Origin: an uncultured Clostridia bacterium
GTDB taxonomy: Bacteria > Bacillota > Clostridia > Oscillospirales > Ruminococcaceae
DNA: 64,000 nt
NCBI GenBank assembly: GCA_947089135.1
Contig: CAMUJF010000010.1
Coordinates: forward strand, 1-64,000
Direction: 5' to 3'
The first letter of the stretch is position 1. The number at the start of each line of letters is the position of its first letter. The notes under the pieces were generated by a model, which searched no databases, had not been told where the DNA came from, and saw only the letters and a list, made by a program, of their open reading frames with translations. Shown in pieces: positions 8,631 to 17,873 of this stretch. Both the position numbers and the translations under genes were made by a program.

Positions 8631-8816
8631 ATGAATTTTGAACAGTCGCTGAAAAGGCTTGATGAAATTATTGCAAAGCTTGAAAATAATGAGATATCTC
8701 TTGAAGAATCCATTGAAATATACCGTGAGGGTATAGATTTGGCGGGCAAGTGCCGCAGTCTGCTGGACAGCGCGGAACTGCTCGTTACCGTTGAGGAAGC
8801 GGATACCGCTCAATAA
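8631..8816 (+). CDS. xseB: Exodeoxyribonuclease VII small subunit
   Basis: A 61-residue protein with the XseB signature: FEQSLKRLDEIIAKLEN, then ISLEESIEIYREGIDL. It is slightly shorter than the usual 70-80 residues because the acidic C-terminal tail is brief. It is helical and binds the XseA coiled coil. ATG 8631 follows a GGAGG-containing site, and it sits directly between xseA and ispA as in most Firmicutes. Confidence 0.93.
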   Translation: MNFEQSLKRLDEIIAKLENNEISLEESIEIYREGIDLAGKCRSLLDSAELLVTVEEADTAQ

Positions 8817-8847
8817 TTATCACATATCGGAAAACGGAGGAGCTATT

Positions 8848-9735
8848 TTGACAGGTGAATTTAAAAAGCGTCTGGAAGAACTGTCGGGAATAACCGACCG
8901 CAGACTTGAGGATTATATGAACAGCGTTCTTTCGGGAACGGGGGAACAGAGAAATGTCGCCGAAGCAATGGAATACTCTCTTTCAGCGGGAGGAAAGAGG
9001 ATACGTCCCGTGCTTACAATGGAGTTCTGCCGCGTATGCGGTGAAGACACGGAAACTGCGCTTCCCGCTGCTTGTGCGCTGGAGATGATACACACGTTTT
9101 CGCTTATCCACGACGATCTGCCCTGCATGGACGACGACGATATGCGCCGTGGAAAGCCCTCCTGCCATATTGCTTTCGGCGAGCCCACGGCTCTTCTGGC
9201 GGGGGACGCTCTGCTTAATCTTGCTTATGAAACTGTATGCGGAGGAAATCTTTCTGCGGAGGTAAAGATCGCGCTTATTGCGGAGCTTACAAAGGCTACC
9301 GGAGTAAACGGTATGATTGGCGGACAGGAAATAGATACGGCTTTTGGTGGTCGAATGACCGAATCTATTCTTTTGAATATGTATTCCATGAAAACGGGAG
9401 CTTTGCTCAGAGCCGCCTGCAAAATGGGCTGCATTGCCGCGGGTGCAGGGAGTGAAAAAATCAATGCGGCGGAGCTTTACGCCGATAAGCTGGGACTTGC
9501 CTTTCAGATAATCGACGATATACTTGACGTTACCGGAGATGAAAAGCTGCTCGGCAAGCCTGTGGGCAGTGACAGCGGAAACGAAAAGGCGACTTTTGTT
9601 TCTCTGAACGGTATCGAAAATTCCCGAAAGACGGCGAAAATCCTTACCGACGAGGCTCTGAACGCTCTTGCGGCGTTTGAAAATACAGATTTTTTAAAGG
9701 AGCTTACGCTGTTTCTTTTGAAACGGGAGTATTAA
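8848..9735 (+). CDS. ispA: Farnesyl diphosphate synthase (short-chain polyprenyl synthase)
   Basis: Condenses isopentenyl diphosphate with dimethylallyl and geranyl diphosphate to farnesyl diphosphate in the cytosol. The first Asp-rich motif is DDLPCMDDDDMRRGKP and the second is DDILD; GGKRIRP marks the IPP site. TTG 8848 is preceded by CGGAGGAG with six-base spacing and gives 295 residues, the family length; the open frame starting at 8791 would overlap xseB. Its neighbour dxs makes this a small isoprenoid cluster. Confidence 0.93.
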   Translation: MTGEFKKRLEELSGITDRRLEDYMNSVLSGTGEQRNVAEAMEYSLSAGGKRIRPVLTMEFCRVCGEDTETALPAACALEMIHTFSLIHDDLPCMDDDDMRRGKPSCHIAFGEPTALLAGDALLNLAYETVCGGNLSAEVKIALIAELTKATGVNGMIGGQEIDTAFGGRMTESILLNMYSMKTGALLRAACKMGCIAAGAGSEKINAAELYADKLGLAFQIIDDILDVTGDEKLLGKPVGSDSGNEKATFVSLNGIENSRKTAKILTDEALNALAAFENTDFLKELTLFLLKREY

Positions 9736-9752
9736 ATAAAGGAATGAAAAAC

Positions 9753-10238
9753 ATGAATACGCTTTCATATAATTATGTTCTTTTCGCTTCGCTTGTTTCG
9801 TGGTGCGCGGCGCAGGTCATAAAAACGCTGCTGAACTTTATGCAGACAAAAAAATTCAATCCCGAACGCCTTTTCGGAGCAGGCGGAATGCCAAGTTCCC
9901 ACTCTGCTTTGGTGTGCTCGGCGACTATTGCCGTATGCAGGAAGTGCGGGTTCGGCTCTTCGGAATTTGCGATAATGTTTATCGTTGCAATGATCGTAAT
10001 GTACGACGCTATGGGAGTACGGCGTTCGGCGGGACTTCACGCACGCGAGATCAACAGGATAAACCGTATCTTTGCCGTAAGGGGAATAAGGTCTAACGAG
10101 GAATCGCAGGAACGTAAGCCTGAGCAAAAGAAAAAGGAACTCAAGGAATATCTTGGACACACGCCTTTTGAAGTTCTTGGGGGCGCGCTTCTCGGCATAC
10201 TTATCGCAATGGCTATGCCTATGACTCTGACAATGTGA
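9753..10238 (+). CDS. Divergent PAP2-family membrane protein (YuiD type)
   Basis: About 161 residues with four or five hydrophobic helices and the conserved GGMPSSHSA motif of divergent PAP2/YuiD proteins, plus MYDAMGVRRSAGLHA. The family is related to acid phosphatases that act on lipid phosphates, but no substrate is established. Between ispA and dxs, a polyprenyl phosphate is a reasonable guess. ATG 9744 abuts the AAAGGA site, so ATG 9753 with nine-base spacing is the likelier start. Confidence 0.85.
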   Translation: MNTLSYNYVLFASLVSWCAAQVIKTLLNFMQTKKFNPERLFGAGGMPSSHSALVCSATIAVCRKCGFGSSEFAIMFIVAMIVMYDAMGVRRSAGLHAREINRINRIFAVRGIRSNEESQERKPEQKKKELKEYLGHTPFEVLGGALLGILIAMAMPMTLTM

Positions 10239-10255
10239 AAAGGAAGTTTTTATGT

Positions 10256-12112
10256 ATGAGAAATAAAGAAATAACGCTTAAAAATCTGACCTCTCCCCAC
10301 GAACTGAGCCGCCTTGATATATGTCAGTGCGAAAAAATTTGCGGCGAGATACGTGAAAATATTATCCGTACGGTTATGAAAAACGGCGGACACCTTTCCT
10401 CAAACCTTGGAACTGTGGAGCTTGCAGTTGCTATCCATAGGGTGTTCCGTTCTCCTGCGGACAAGATCATATGGGACGTGGGGCATCAGGCTTATGCCCA
10501 CAAGCTGCTGACAGGGCGGTACGACGATTTCGGTACTCTGCGGAAAAAAGACGGCATATCGGGTTTTTGCCGTCCGGAGGAATCGGAGCACGACGCTTTT
10601 ATAAGCGGTCACAGCAGCACGTCCATTTCGGCGGCTCTCGGAATTGCGGAAGCCATGCGTCTTGACGGAGACAAGCACCATGCGGTAGCCGTTATCGGCG
10701 ACGGAGCGTTTACGGGCGGACTTGCCTACGAGGGACTTAACAATGCGGGCAAAAGCAATAATAATCTCATAGTTATACTTAATCACAACGATATGTCCAT
10801 ATCAAAAAATGTGGGGGCATTTGCGAAATATCTTACGTCTATCAGGGGCAATACCGCATATATCAATGCCAAGAAAAAGGTTGAGTACATTCTGGGCAAC
10901 ACTCCCGTTGTGGGAGAACCCATTAAAAAGGTCATTCAGACTTCAAAGTCCGCGCTGAAATCGGTTCTTTACCACTCCACAATGTTTGAGGATATGGGCT
11001 TTGTATATCTTGGACCGATCGACGGTCACAATATTGCCGAGCTTGAGGACGCTCTGAGAGCGGCAAAAAAGCTCCGCCGCCCTGTGTTCGTACATGTCAA
11101 TACTATTAAGGGAAAGGGCTTCAGACCTGCGGAAATAAATCCCGGAGCTTTTCATGGGATACCCTCCTGCGGGTACAGAAAAAACAATCCCAACAACGAT
11201 ATAAAGGATTCCTTTTCGGAAGCGGCAGGCAAGGTTCTTTGCCGTTTGGCAGCAAGGGACTCAAAAATATGTGCAATCACAGCCGCAATGAAGTACGCCA
11301 CAGGGTTACAGTACTTTGCTTCAGAGTATCCCGATAGATTTTTCGATGTGGGGATAGCCGAACAGCACGCTGTTACCTTTGCGGCTGGACTTGCAAAGGG
11401 GGGCAGACTTCCTTTTTTCGCGGTGTATTCCAGCTTTTTGCAGCGTTCGTACGATCAGCTTATTCACGACGCGTCCATAGACAGGGCTCACATTGTTATA
11501 GGTATAGACCGTGCGGGTTTTGTCGGCGAGGACGGAGAAACTCATCAGGGTTTGTTCGACGTACCAATGCTGCTGACGGTTCCGGACGTTACGGTATTTT
11601 CCCCGTCAACTTACAAGGAACTTGAACTGTGTATGGAAACCGCCTTTTACCAAACCGACGGAGTAGTGGCTGTAAGGTACCCCAAGGGCGGCGAAGTGCA
11701 GACCTTCGGAGCGGAGGATACGGTCTCCTATGCTTATACGCTGACAAAAAACGGAAACCGCAGGCTTGCCGTGGGATACGGAAGAATTATTCACAATCTT
11801 TACGCAGCAGCTGAAAACTGCGACATTCTGAAGCTTGTGAAGCTGTATCCCGTTGAGGAAGAGATTTTGAGGATATGCAAAAATTACGATGAGGTATTTT
11901 TCTTTGAGGAAGGCTCGCGGCGGGGCGGCATCGGCGAATATCTGCTTACGGAGCTTTACGAAAGAGGCTACAGGGGAAAGTACTCAATAACTGCGCCGGA
12001 CGGTTTTATCGGTCAGGCTTCAATGGAGGAATGTTTTGACGAATACGGTCTGAGCACGGAAAAAATGAAAGCGGTACTTAACAGCCGCGCGGAGGATAGT
12101 ATTGAGACTTGA
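10256..12112 (+). CDS. dxs: 1-deoxy-D-xylulose-5-phosphate synthase
   Basis: First enzyme of the MEP isoprenoid pathway: thiamine diphosphate-dependent condensation of pyruvate and glyceraldehyde 3-phosphate. The TPP motif GDGAFTGGLAYEGLNNAG lies near residue 145, followed by HNDMSISKN, and the transketolase-like C-terminal half has GIAEQHAVTFAAG and RYPKGG. I prefer ATG 10256 (618 residues) because AAAAGGAAG precedes it; GTG 10235 would overlap the previous gene. It overlaps tlyA by 11 bases. Confidence 0.95.
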   Translation: MRNKEITLKNLTSPHELSRLDICQCEKICGEIRENIIRTVMKNGGHLSSNLGTVELAVAIHRVFRSPADKIIWDVGHQAYAHKLLTGRYDDFGTLRKKDGISGFCRPEESEHDAFISGHSSTSISAALGIAEAMRLDGDKHHAVAVIGDGAFTGGLAYEGLNNAGKSNNNLIVILNHNDMSISKNVGAFAKYLTSIRGNTAYINAKKKVEYILGNTPVVGEPIKKVIQTSKSALKSVLYHSTMFEDMGFVYLGPIDGHNIAELEDALRAAKKLRRPVFVHVNTIKGKGFRPAEINPGAFHGIPSCGYRKNNPNNDIKDSFSEAAGKVLCRLAARDSKICAITAAMKYATGLQYFASEYPDRFFDVGIAEQHAVTFAAGLAKGGRLPFFAVYSSFLQRSYDQLIHDASIDRAHIVIGIDRAGFVGEDGETHQGLFDVPMLLTVPDVTVFSPSTYKELELCMETAFYQTDGVVAVRYPKGGEVQTFGAEDTVSYAYTLTKNGNRRLAVGYGRIIHNLYAAAENCDILKLVKLYPVEEEILRICKNYDEVFFFEEGSRRGGIGEYLLTELYERGYRGKYSITAPDGFIGQASMEECFDEYGLSTEKMKAVLNSRAEDSIET

Positions 12113-12902
12113 TGTGTATCTTGCAGAAAACGGTCTTGTAAAAAGCCGTGCTGCGGCAAAGGAGCTTATTATATCAGGACAGGTTGCGGCGGACGGAAAA
12201 ACAGTACTTAAACCCTCATTTGACGTTAGTGAGGGCTGTTCCGTGAAAATTACAGGCGGGCAGCTTCGTTATGTTGGCAGGGGAGGCTTGAAGCTTGAAA
12301 AGGCTCTGGACGTTTTTGGAATAAACCTTTCCGAGCGGGTATGCATAGATGTAGGCGCGTCTACGGGAGGCTTTACCGACTGTATGCTGCAAAACGGCGC
12401 GGCATATGTTTATGCGGTGGACGTCGGTCACGGTCAGCTTGACGGTAAGCTTATAAGTGATAACCGCGTACTTAATATGGAAAAAACTAACATTCTGGAG
12501 CTTTCGGCGGCGGATTTTTCGAAAGAGCCCTTATTTATTTCTGCGGACGTTTCTTTTGTGTCGCTTAAACATATTCTTCCAAAAATAAAAGAGCTTCTGC
12601 CCGAAAGCGGAGAAGCCGCCGTTCTGATAAAGCCTCAGTTCGAGGCGGGAAAAGCAAATATTGGCAAAAGCGGTATAGTAACGGACAGGAAAGTCCATGT
12701 TGCCGTTTTATCGGACATTGTTTCATTCTGCTTTTCAATTGAACTTGAGGTCTTGGGTCTGACTCATTCTCCCGTTACAGGAGGGAGCGGTGCTGATGGA
12801 AATATTGAGTACCTTGCTTATCTGAAGCGCGGAAGTGCCCAAAAAGATTTCAATTTCGGGGAGATAGTCCGCAATGCTTTTGAAGAACTGAAAAAAACAT
12901 GA
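12102..12902 (+). CDS. tlyA: TlyA family 16S/23S rRNA 2'-O-methyltransferase
   Basis: The 266 residues combine an N-terminal S4 RNA-binding domain (MRLDVYLAENGLVKSRAAAKE) with an FtsJ-type Rossmann methyltransferase (DVGASTGGFTDCMLQNGA, VDVGHGQLD, LIKPQFE). In mycobacteria TlyA methylates ribosomal RNA; in Firmicutes it is often called YqxC or a hemolysin-like protein. It starts at TTG 12102 behind GGAGG. It is part of the conserved dxs-tlyA-nadK-argR-recN order. Confidence 0.92.
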   Translation: MRLDVYLAENGLVKSRAAAKELIISGQVAADGKTVLKPSFDVSEGCSVKITGGQLRYVGRGGLKLEKALDVFGINLSERVCIDVGASTGGFTDCMLQNGAAYVYAVDVGHGQLDGKLISDNRVLNMEKTNILELSAADFSKEPLFISADVSFVSLKHILPKIKELLPESGEAAVLIKPQFEAGKANIGKSGIVTDRKVHVAVLSDIVSFCFSIELEVLGLTHSPVTGGSGADGNIEYLAYLKRGSAQKDFNFGEIVRNAFEELKKT

Positions 12903-12918
12903 AAGGAGTACTGCGGCG

Positions 12919-13773
12919 GTGAAAATTGCTGTTATGCCGAATTTCGGCAAGCTGCACGCGCTTAAAACCGCGCTGGAATGCTGCGATATACTGAACTCCC
13001 TCGGAATAGGAGTTCTTGCGGAAAATTGCTGCAAAAATGAATTTGCAGACAAAAGCTTTGTGACTTTCGGAACAGCCGATGATATAGCCTCGGAATGCGA
13101 TATCATCATAGCCATAGGCGGCGATGGAACTATCCTGACAGCTTCGGTGTACGCTTCCTTAAACAGTAAGCCGCTGCTGGGAATAAATACCGGCAGGCTT
13201 GGCTTTATGGCATCCATGGAGCGTAACGAGCTTGAAGGTCTTGCAAAACTTAAAACAGGGGATTACTGTACTGAGGAGCGCATGATGCTTGACGCTGCTC
13301 TTGTCCGAAATGGAAAAACAGTTTCGTCCCACACGGCTTTGAACGATGTGGTGATAGCGAGACCGTACTCAAAAATAACCGACTACGAAATATTTACAGA
13401 CGGCATAGCTGTCAGCTCTATGCGTTCGGACGGAATGGTTTTTGCAACTCCGACCGGCTCTACGGCATATGCGCTTTCTGCGGGAGGTCCTATTCTTGAG
13501 CCTGAGACCGAGTGCATACAGCTTACTCCCATATGCCCTCACTCGCTTTTTTCGAGGACTATGGTTTTCAAGTCGGAAAGAATCCTTGAGGTAAGGCATC
13601 ACTCCGACGACGATTCGGTCTATTTTTCGGTGGACGGGAAATTCTCCTGCGCTTTGACAAAGGACGAAAGGCTTATTATAAAGAAGTCTGAAAAGAAGCT
13701 GCGACTAATAGATATCAAGGGACACTCATTTTTCGGTGCGGTAAACAGCAAGCTGATGAATCCCATAAAGTGA
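12919..13773 (+). CDS. nadK: NAD kinase
   Basis: Phosphorylates NAD to NADP in the cytosol. The 284 residues show the GGDGT motif (IGGDGTILTA), NTGRLGFMA and the TPTGSTAYALSAGGPI block that together form the active site. GTG 12919 follows AAAGGAG. It is flanked by tlyA and argR, as is standard in Clostridia. Confidence 0.95.
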   Translation: MKIAVMPNFGKLHALKTALECCDILNSLGIGVLAENCCKNEFADKSFVTFGTADDIASECDIIIAIGGDGTILTASVYASLNSKPLLGINTGRLGFMASMERNELEGLAKLKTGDYCTEERMMLDAALVRNGKTVSSHTALNDVVIARPYSKITDYEIFTDGIAVSSMRSDGMVFATPTGSTAYALSAGGPILEPETECIQLTPICPHSLFSRTMVFKSERILEVRHHSDDDSVYFSVDGKFSCALTKDERLIIKKSEKKLRLIDIKGHSFFGAVNSKLMNPIK

Positions 13774-13785
13774 GGAAAAATACAG

Positions 13786-14229
13786 ATGAAAAGTCACAGG
13801 CAGAATAAGATAATAGAATTGATAGAGCGGTACGATATCGCTACGCAGGACGCTTTGAAAAAACGCCTTGAGGACGAAGGCATCGCCGTTACACAGGCAA
13901 CACTGTCAAGGGATATAAACGAGCTGGATCTGAGAAAAGAACTGTCTTCGTCCGGAGTTTATGTATATGTGCGCACGCAGAGAGCGGAAGTGCAGTTTCC
14001 GCCGATATTCAGGGATTCTGTAGCCGGAATTGATTTTGCTCTGAACACTGTGGTGATAAAGTGCCACACGGGCATGGCTCAGGCGGCTTGTGCCGTGCTT
14101 GATAAAATGGATTGCGCCGGAGTTGTAGGTACGATAGCCGGGGACGATACTATATTTGCGCTTATGAGGACTGAATCGGCTGCCTGCGAGTTTGCCGGCA
14201 TACTGAAAGCTATGCTCTCGGTAGAATAG
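13786..14229 (+). CDS. argR: Arginine repressor ArgR
   Basis: A 147-residue regulator: N-terminal winged helix (residues about 1-70, with ATLSRDINELDLRK as the recognition region) and a C-terminal arginine-binding hexamerisation domain with GMAQAACAVLD and GTIAGDDTIF. It represses arginine biosynthesis when arginine is abundant. It lies twelve bases after nadK and just before recN, the usual Gram-positive position. Confidence 0.94.
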   Translation: MKSHRQNKIIELIERYDIATQDALKKRLEDEGIAVTQATLSRDINELDLRKELSSSGVYVYVRTQRAEVQFPPIFRDSVAGIDFALNTVVIKCHTGMAQAACAVLDKMDCAGVVGTIAGDDTIFALMRTESAACEFAGILKAMLSVE

Positions 14230-14272
14230 ACTCGGAGCTGATTTAGCTTCAGGTCATGAAAGGACGTTTATT

Positions 14273-15967
14273 ATGCTTAGTGAATTGTATATTGAAAATC
14301 TTGCTGTAATACAAAAGGCTGAGATACCGCTGACGGAAAGCTTCAACGTCTTTACGGGAGAGACAGGCGCGGGAAAGTCAATTCTTGTGGGCGGTATAAA
14401 TGCTGTTCTTGGAAAGCGGATCAGTAGGGATATGGTGCGTTCGGGCTGTGAAAAGGCAACAGTGAGCGCAATGTTCAGGCACCTCACTCACGGAACTTTA
14501 AGCAAGCTTTCGGAGCTCGGCATAAGCTGCGAGGACGACGAGCTGATGATAACCCGTGAGATATCTGCGGACGGAGGCAGCAGCGCAAGGATAAATTCCA
14601 AGGCGGCTCCCATATCAGCAGTGCGGGAGCTGGGAGAGACTCTTATAGACGTTCACGGACAGCACGACAATAAAATACTTATGTATCCCGAAAAGCATAT
14701 AAACATCATAGACGACTATGCAGAGCTTCACGGACAGCTCGACGATTACAGGAAATCTTTTCGCGAGCTTCAGGATACGGCGAGAAGAATAAAAAAGCTA
14801 GCTGTTCTCGAAAATGAAAAGCAGCAGCGTGCGGAGTACCTGAACCGTTTTCTTGATGAAGTAGGGGAGCTTGAACTGGATAACGAAAACGAGGATACTG
14901 AAATTGAAAACGAATTTACCGTTGCAAATAACAGCAGCGTTCTTGCGGAGACTATTTCCCGTTCCCATACGGCTGTGTGCGGAAGCGAGGACAGCTCGGG
15001 AATGACGGAAAGCATTGATACCGTTATTGGCGATCTTGCGGAATATTCGGATATAATGCCGTCACTTTCGTCGCTGATAAACCGTCTGGACGCGGCAAGG
15101 ATAGAGCTTTCCGACATAGGCGATGAACTGACAAGGCTTCTTGACAGCATAGATGTTGACGAGCAGCGTCTTGAGTACCTTTCCGACCGCAGGGAAAAGC
15201 TATACAGCATTAAAAAGCGGTATTCATGCACCCTTGCGGAACTGATAGCGCGGTATGATTCCTACAGCGGAGAAGCTAAGGAGATCGCGGGCAGCGCAAA
15301 GGAGATACAGGATCTTACGGAAGCCAAGAACAGGCTTCTCGCAGAGGTATCGGAGAAAGCGGAAAAGCTTTCCGAAGCGCGTTTAGCTGCGTCCGGCAGG
15401 TTTACGAAAAAGATAGCCGAGGAACTGAAATTTCTTGATATGCCAAATGTAAAGATACTTTTCAGGCATGAAAAAGGCAAGCTTACTGCGAATGGAATGG
15501 ACGTTATGGAGCTGATGATATCCGTAAACGCGGGAGAGCCTCCGAAGCCGATCGCCAAGATAGCTTCGGGCGGCGAGCTTTCGCGTATAATGTTGGCGAT
15601 AAAAAATGTTGTCGCGGAAAAGGAAGATACTCCCACAATGATATTCGACGAGATAGATACGGGAGTAAGCGGACGCGCCGCTCAGAAAATCGGAGTAAAG
15701 CTTCGTCAGGTATCAAAAACAAGGCAGGTCATATGCGTTACGCATTTGTCCCAGATAGCGGTCATGGCGGATAATCACCTGCTTATAGAAAAAACAAATC
15801 TTGAAGACAGCACGGTCACAAGCGTTACGCAGCTTGACCGAAATCAGCGGGTAGAAGAGATAGCCCGTATACTCGGCGGAGAGCATATTACTCAAACTAC
15901 TTTAGACAACGCTGCGGAGCAGCTTGACGGTCAGGATAAAATTTACAATGAAATTTTAAATAAGTAA
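14273..15967 (+). CDS. recN: DNA repair protein RecN
   Basis: SMC-like ATPase of double-strand-break repair. The 564 residues show Walker A GETGAGKS near the start, a central coiled coil (about 160-370), the ABC signature ASGGELSR and the Walker B region TMIFDEIDTGVSG. Length is normal. It ends the long housekeeping run; a hairpin and a dispersed repeat lie in the following 340-base gap. Confidence 0.95.
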   Translation: MLSELYIENLAVIQKAEIPLTESFNVFTGETGAGKSILVGGINAVLGKRISRDMVRSGCEKATVSAMFRHLTHGTLSKLSELGISCEDDELMITREISADGGSSARINSKAAPISAVRELGETLIDVHGQHDNKILMYPEKHINIIDDYAELHGQLDDYRKSFRELQDTARRIKKLAVLENEKQQRAEYLNRFLDEVGELELDNENEDTEIENEFTVANNSSVLAETISRSHTAVCGSEDSSGMTESIDTVIGDLAEYSDIMPSLSSLINRLDAARIELSDIGDELTRLLDSIDVDEQRLEYLSDRREKLYSIKKRYSCTLAELIARYDSYSGEAKEIAGSAKEIQDLTEAKNRLLAEVSEKAEKLSEARLAASGRFTKKIAEELKFLDMPNVKILFRHEKGKLTANGMDVMELMISVNAGEPPKPIAKIASGGELSRIMLAIKNVVAEKEDTPTMIFDEIDTGVSGRAAQKIGVKLRQVSKTRQVICVTHLSQIAVMADNHLLIEKTNLEDSTVTSVTQLDRNQRVEEIARILGGEHITQTTLDNAAEQLDGQDKIYNEILNK

Positions 15968-16009
15968 AAAACGGCAAACGGCAGAAGCATTTCGGAGATT
16001 ACCTCGGCG

Positions 16010-16044
16010 GTGTCGATATTTTCTTTTTCAAAAAATACCGACAC
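16010..16044 (+). terminator. Possible terminator hairpin after recN
   Basis: GTGTCGATATTTT (16010-16022) pairs with AAAATACCGACAC (16032-16044) with one mismatch. There is no clean T-tract after it on the plus strand, so termination is only likely, not certain. It is the only stem in the gap between recN and the lipid operon. Confidence 0.4.
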
Positions 16045-16078
16045 ACCGATTTATTTAAGTTCCAAAACCGCTTCAAGG

Positions 16079-16161
16079 CAGACTAAATCGTTCTTCAAAT
16101 TCCCGTGAACTCCTTTTTTCTGTCCTTGACTTTTTATAATATGCGTTGTGTGTCCACACCT
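16079..16161 (-). repeat. 83-bp dispersed repeat, copy 1 (inverted relative to copy 2)
   Basis: Reverse-complemented, this block matches 26481-26563 without indels: about 77 of 83 positions agree. Shared segments include CGCATATTATAAAAAGTC and TTCACGGGAATTTGAAGA. It lies between recN and the promoter of the lipid operon. It is probably the end of a mobile element or a miniature element; I do not recognise the family. Confidence 0.85.
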
Positions 16162-16176
16162 TATTTTGTATAATTA

Positions 16177-16205
16177 TTGACATTAATTACGCACTATGCT
16201 ATAAT
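16177..16205 (+). promoter_or_regulatory. Perfect consensus sigma-A promoter of the lipid operon
   Basis: TTGACA at 16177-16182 and TATAAT at 16200-16205 are separated by exactly 17 bases. It lies about 100 bases upstream of dgkA and is the only strong promoter seen for the following eight genes. Confidence 0.88.
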
Positions 16206-16307
16206 AAAGTGTAGAAATAATTCTGTCGTTTTTTCAGTTACTGCAAGGCATGACCGCAGAATGTCGGAAGGAGGGCGCATTTTTTCTTTAGGGAAAATGC
16301 TATCGGA

Positions 16308-16661
16308 ATGAAAAATAAAAATTTCCTGCAAAGCGTAAAATGCGCTTTCAGAGGAATTATAAGCGGTTTCCGTTCGGAACGGAATTTTAAAATATATATT
16401 TGCATCGCTTTGACTTTTCTTGTACTGAATATCGTTACTTCTTCCGGTTTATACGATTATATTATTCTTTTGGCTTTGACCTGCGGGGTTTTTTCAGCGG
16501 AATATCTTAATACTGCGGCAGAAAAGCTTTGCGACAGCTTCTGTCCCGAAAAGGACGAAAATGCGGGATTTATCAAGGACGTTGCGGCAGCTTCGGTTCT
16601 TGTCATGGGTATCGCTTTTTTTACGGCAGAGGGAGCGGTGCTTGTTTCAAATATTACGTAA
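16308..16661 (+). CDS. dgkA: Diacylglycerol/undecaprenol kinase (DgkA family)
   Basis: A 117-residue membrane kinase with three hydrophobic helices and the DgkA signature EYLNTAAEKLCD followed by KDVAAASVLV. Gram-positive members usually phosphorylate undecaprenol, while Gram-negative ones prefer diacylglycerol. As the first gene of an operon with CDP-activation, PS synthase and PS decarboxylase genes, diacylglycerol (giving phosphatidic acid) is plausible here. That substrate is an inference from context. A GGAAGGAGGGCG site lies further upstream than usual. Confidence 0.88.
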   Translation: MKNKNFLQSVKCAFRGIISGFRSERNFKIYICIALTFLVLNIVTSSGLYDYIILLALTCGVFSAEYLNTAAEKLCDSFCPEKDENAGFIKDVAAASVLVMGIAFFTAEGAVLVSNIT

Positions 16662-16664
16662 GCT

Positions 16665-17240
16665 ATGATGATTCTTAAAATGTATGTAACAATGATTCCC
16701 GTAATTTTGGCTGGAATCATGAATATGCTTTTTGTCAGAACGAAGCTGTATTCGAGAATAAAATTTCCAATTGACGGAGGAAAGATTTTAAGCGACGGGA
16801 AGCGTCTTTTCGGCGAAAACAAAACATGGGCTGGCTTTTTCGGAATGATATTTTCGGGAGCTTTGGCTCAGCTTTTGTGGGGTTTCGTGTGTTTAAAAAT
16901 TCCCCAAATGTGTTATATTTATTCTTATTTTGATAATACGCCGCTGTTTAACCTTGCCGCAGGCGCGGCTATGGGTTTTGCATATGTGCTGTTTGAACTG
17001 CCGAACAGCTTTATAAAACGCAGGCTGGATATTCCGAGCGGAAAAACAGTCGGAGGAGCAAAGGGCTGCGTGTTCTTTTTAATTGATCAGGTCGATTCTC
17101 TTTTCGGAGTGGCTGCGGTTTTTGCGGCGCTGTATCCAATGCCGCTTTGGCAGTACATTTTATATATCTTGCTGGGTGCGGTCACGCACATAGCGGTAAA
17201 CTTGATTTTGTACGCCGCAAAAATACGCAGAAATCTGTGA
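16665..17240 (+). CDS. CarS-like CDP-alcohol synthase (CDP-archaeol synthase family)
   Basis: A 191-residue polytopic membrane protein with motifs of the CarS family (formerly DUF46): GKRLFGENKTWAGFF near residue 50 and SFIKRRLDIPSG followed by LIDQVDSLFG near 110-145. In archaea this family activates digeranylgeranylglyceryl phosphate with CTP. In bacteria it is found sporadically and could activate phosphatidic acid or another lipid phosphate. It sits between the lipid kinase and pssA, where a CDP-lipid is needed, so the context supports the activity. No bacterial CdsA-type signature is seen in it. Confidence 0.75.
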   Translation: MMILKMYVTMIPVILAGIMNMLFVRTKLYSRIKFPIDGGKILSDGKRLFGENKTWAGFFGMIFSGALAQLLWGFVCLKIPQMCYIYSYFDNTPLFNLAAGAAMGFAYVLFELPNSFIKRRLDIPSGKTVGGAKGCVFFLIDQVDSLFGVAAVFAALYPMPLWQYILYILLGAVTHIAVNLILYAAKIRRNL

Positions 17241-17255
17241 GGTAAATAGGTAAAA

Positions 17256-17873
17256 ATGTTTATAGGAAAGTACAACAAGTCGGTTATTCTTACGTATATC
17301 GGCGTTGCGTTTGCGTTTTCAGGAATGGCTGTGGCTTTGGGGGAAAATCCCGCGGCTGCGATGATATGTCTTGCGGCAGCGGGAATATGCGATCTGTTTG
17401 ACGGTGTAATAGCGCGCAGATGCAAGCGTGGCGAAGCTGAAAAGGAATTCGGGATACAGATAGATTCGCTTGCGGACGTTATCGGATTTCTCGTACTTCC
17501 GGCAGTTCTGGGACTGGCGCTCATGGACGGTGCAGGATTTGTGAAATATCCGCTGATTTTAGGTTACATACTTTGCGGCATCATACGTCTTGCATGGTTC
17601 AATACCTCAGCCTCAGCGGAGGGAACGCGCACGCATTACGACGGACTTCCCGTAACATATTCCGCGCTGATATTTCCTGTTTTGTGGACAGTATTGGGCT
17701 TTTTCGGAGAATTAAAAGCCGCTTCTTGGATATGGGCGGCGTTTTATGCTGTCACGGCTGTAATGTTTATTCTCAATGTTAAGATACCAAAGCCGCGCGG
17801 AGTATGGTATGGCATTTTCGGCGTGCTGGCGGTCGGAGTTACGGTGCTGATTTTAGTAAGGGATATTCTATGA
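17256..17873 (+). CDS. pssA: CDP-diacylglycerol-serine O-phosphatidyltransferase
   Basis: A 205-residue CDP-alcohol phosphatidyltransferase with the active-site pattern DGVIARR...FGIQIDSLADVIGF (two Asp pairs) near residue 50 and about six helices. It exchanges CMP for serine on a CDP-lipid, making phosphatidylserine. The stop overlaps the psd start by four bases, so serine transfer and decarboxylation are coupled. If the upstream CarS-like enzyme uses isoprenoid lipids, this would be an archaetidylserine synthase; that alternative is speculative. Confidence 0.88.
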   Translation: MFIGKYNKSVILTYIGVAFAFSGMAVALGENPAAAMICLAAAGICDLFDGVIARRCKRGEAEKEFGIQIDSLADVIGFLVLPAVLGLALMDGAGFVKYPLILGYILCGIIRLAWFNTSASAEGTRTHYDGLPVTYSALIFPVLWTVLGFFGELKAASWIWAAFYAVTAVMFILNVKIPKPRGVWYGIFGVLAVGVTVLILVRDIL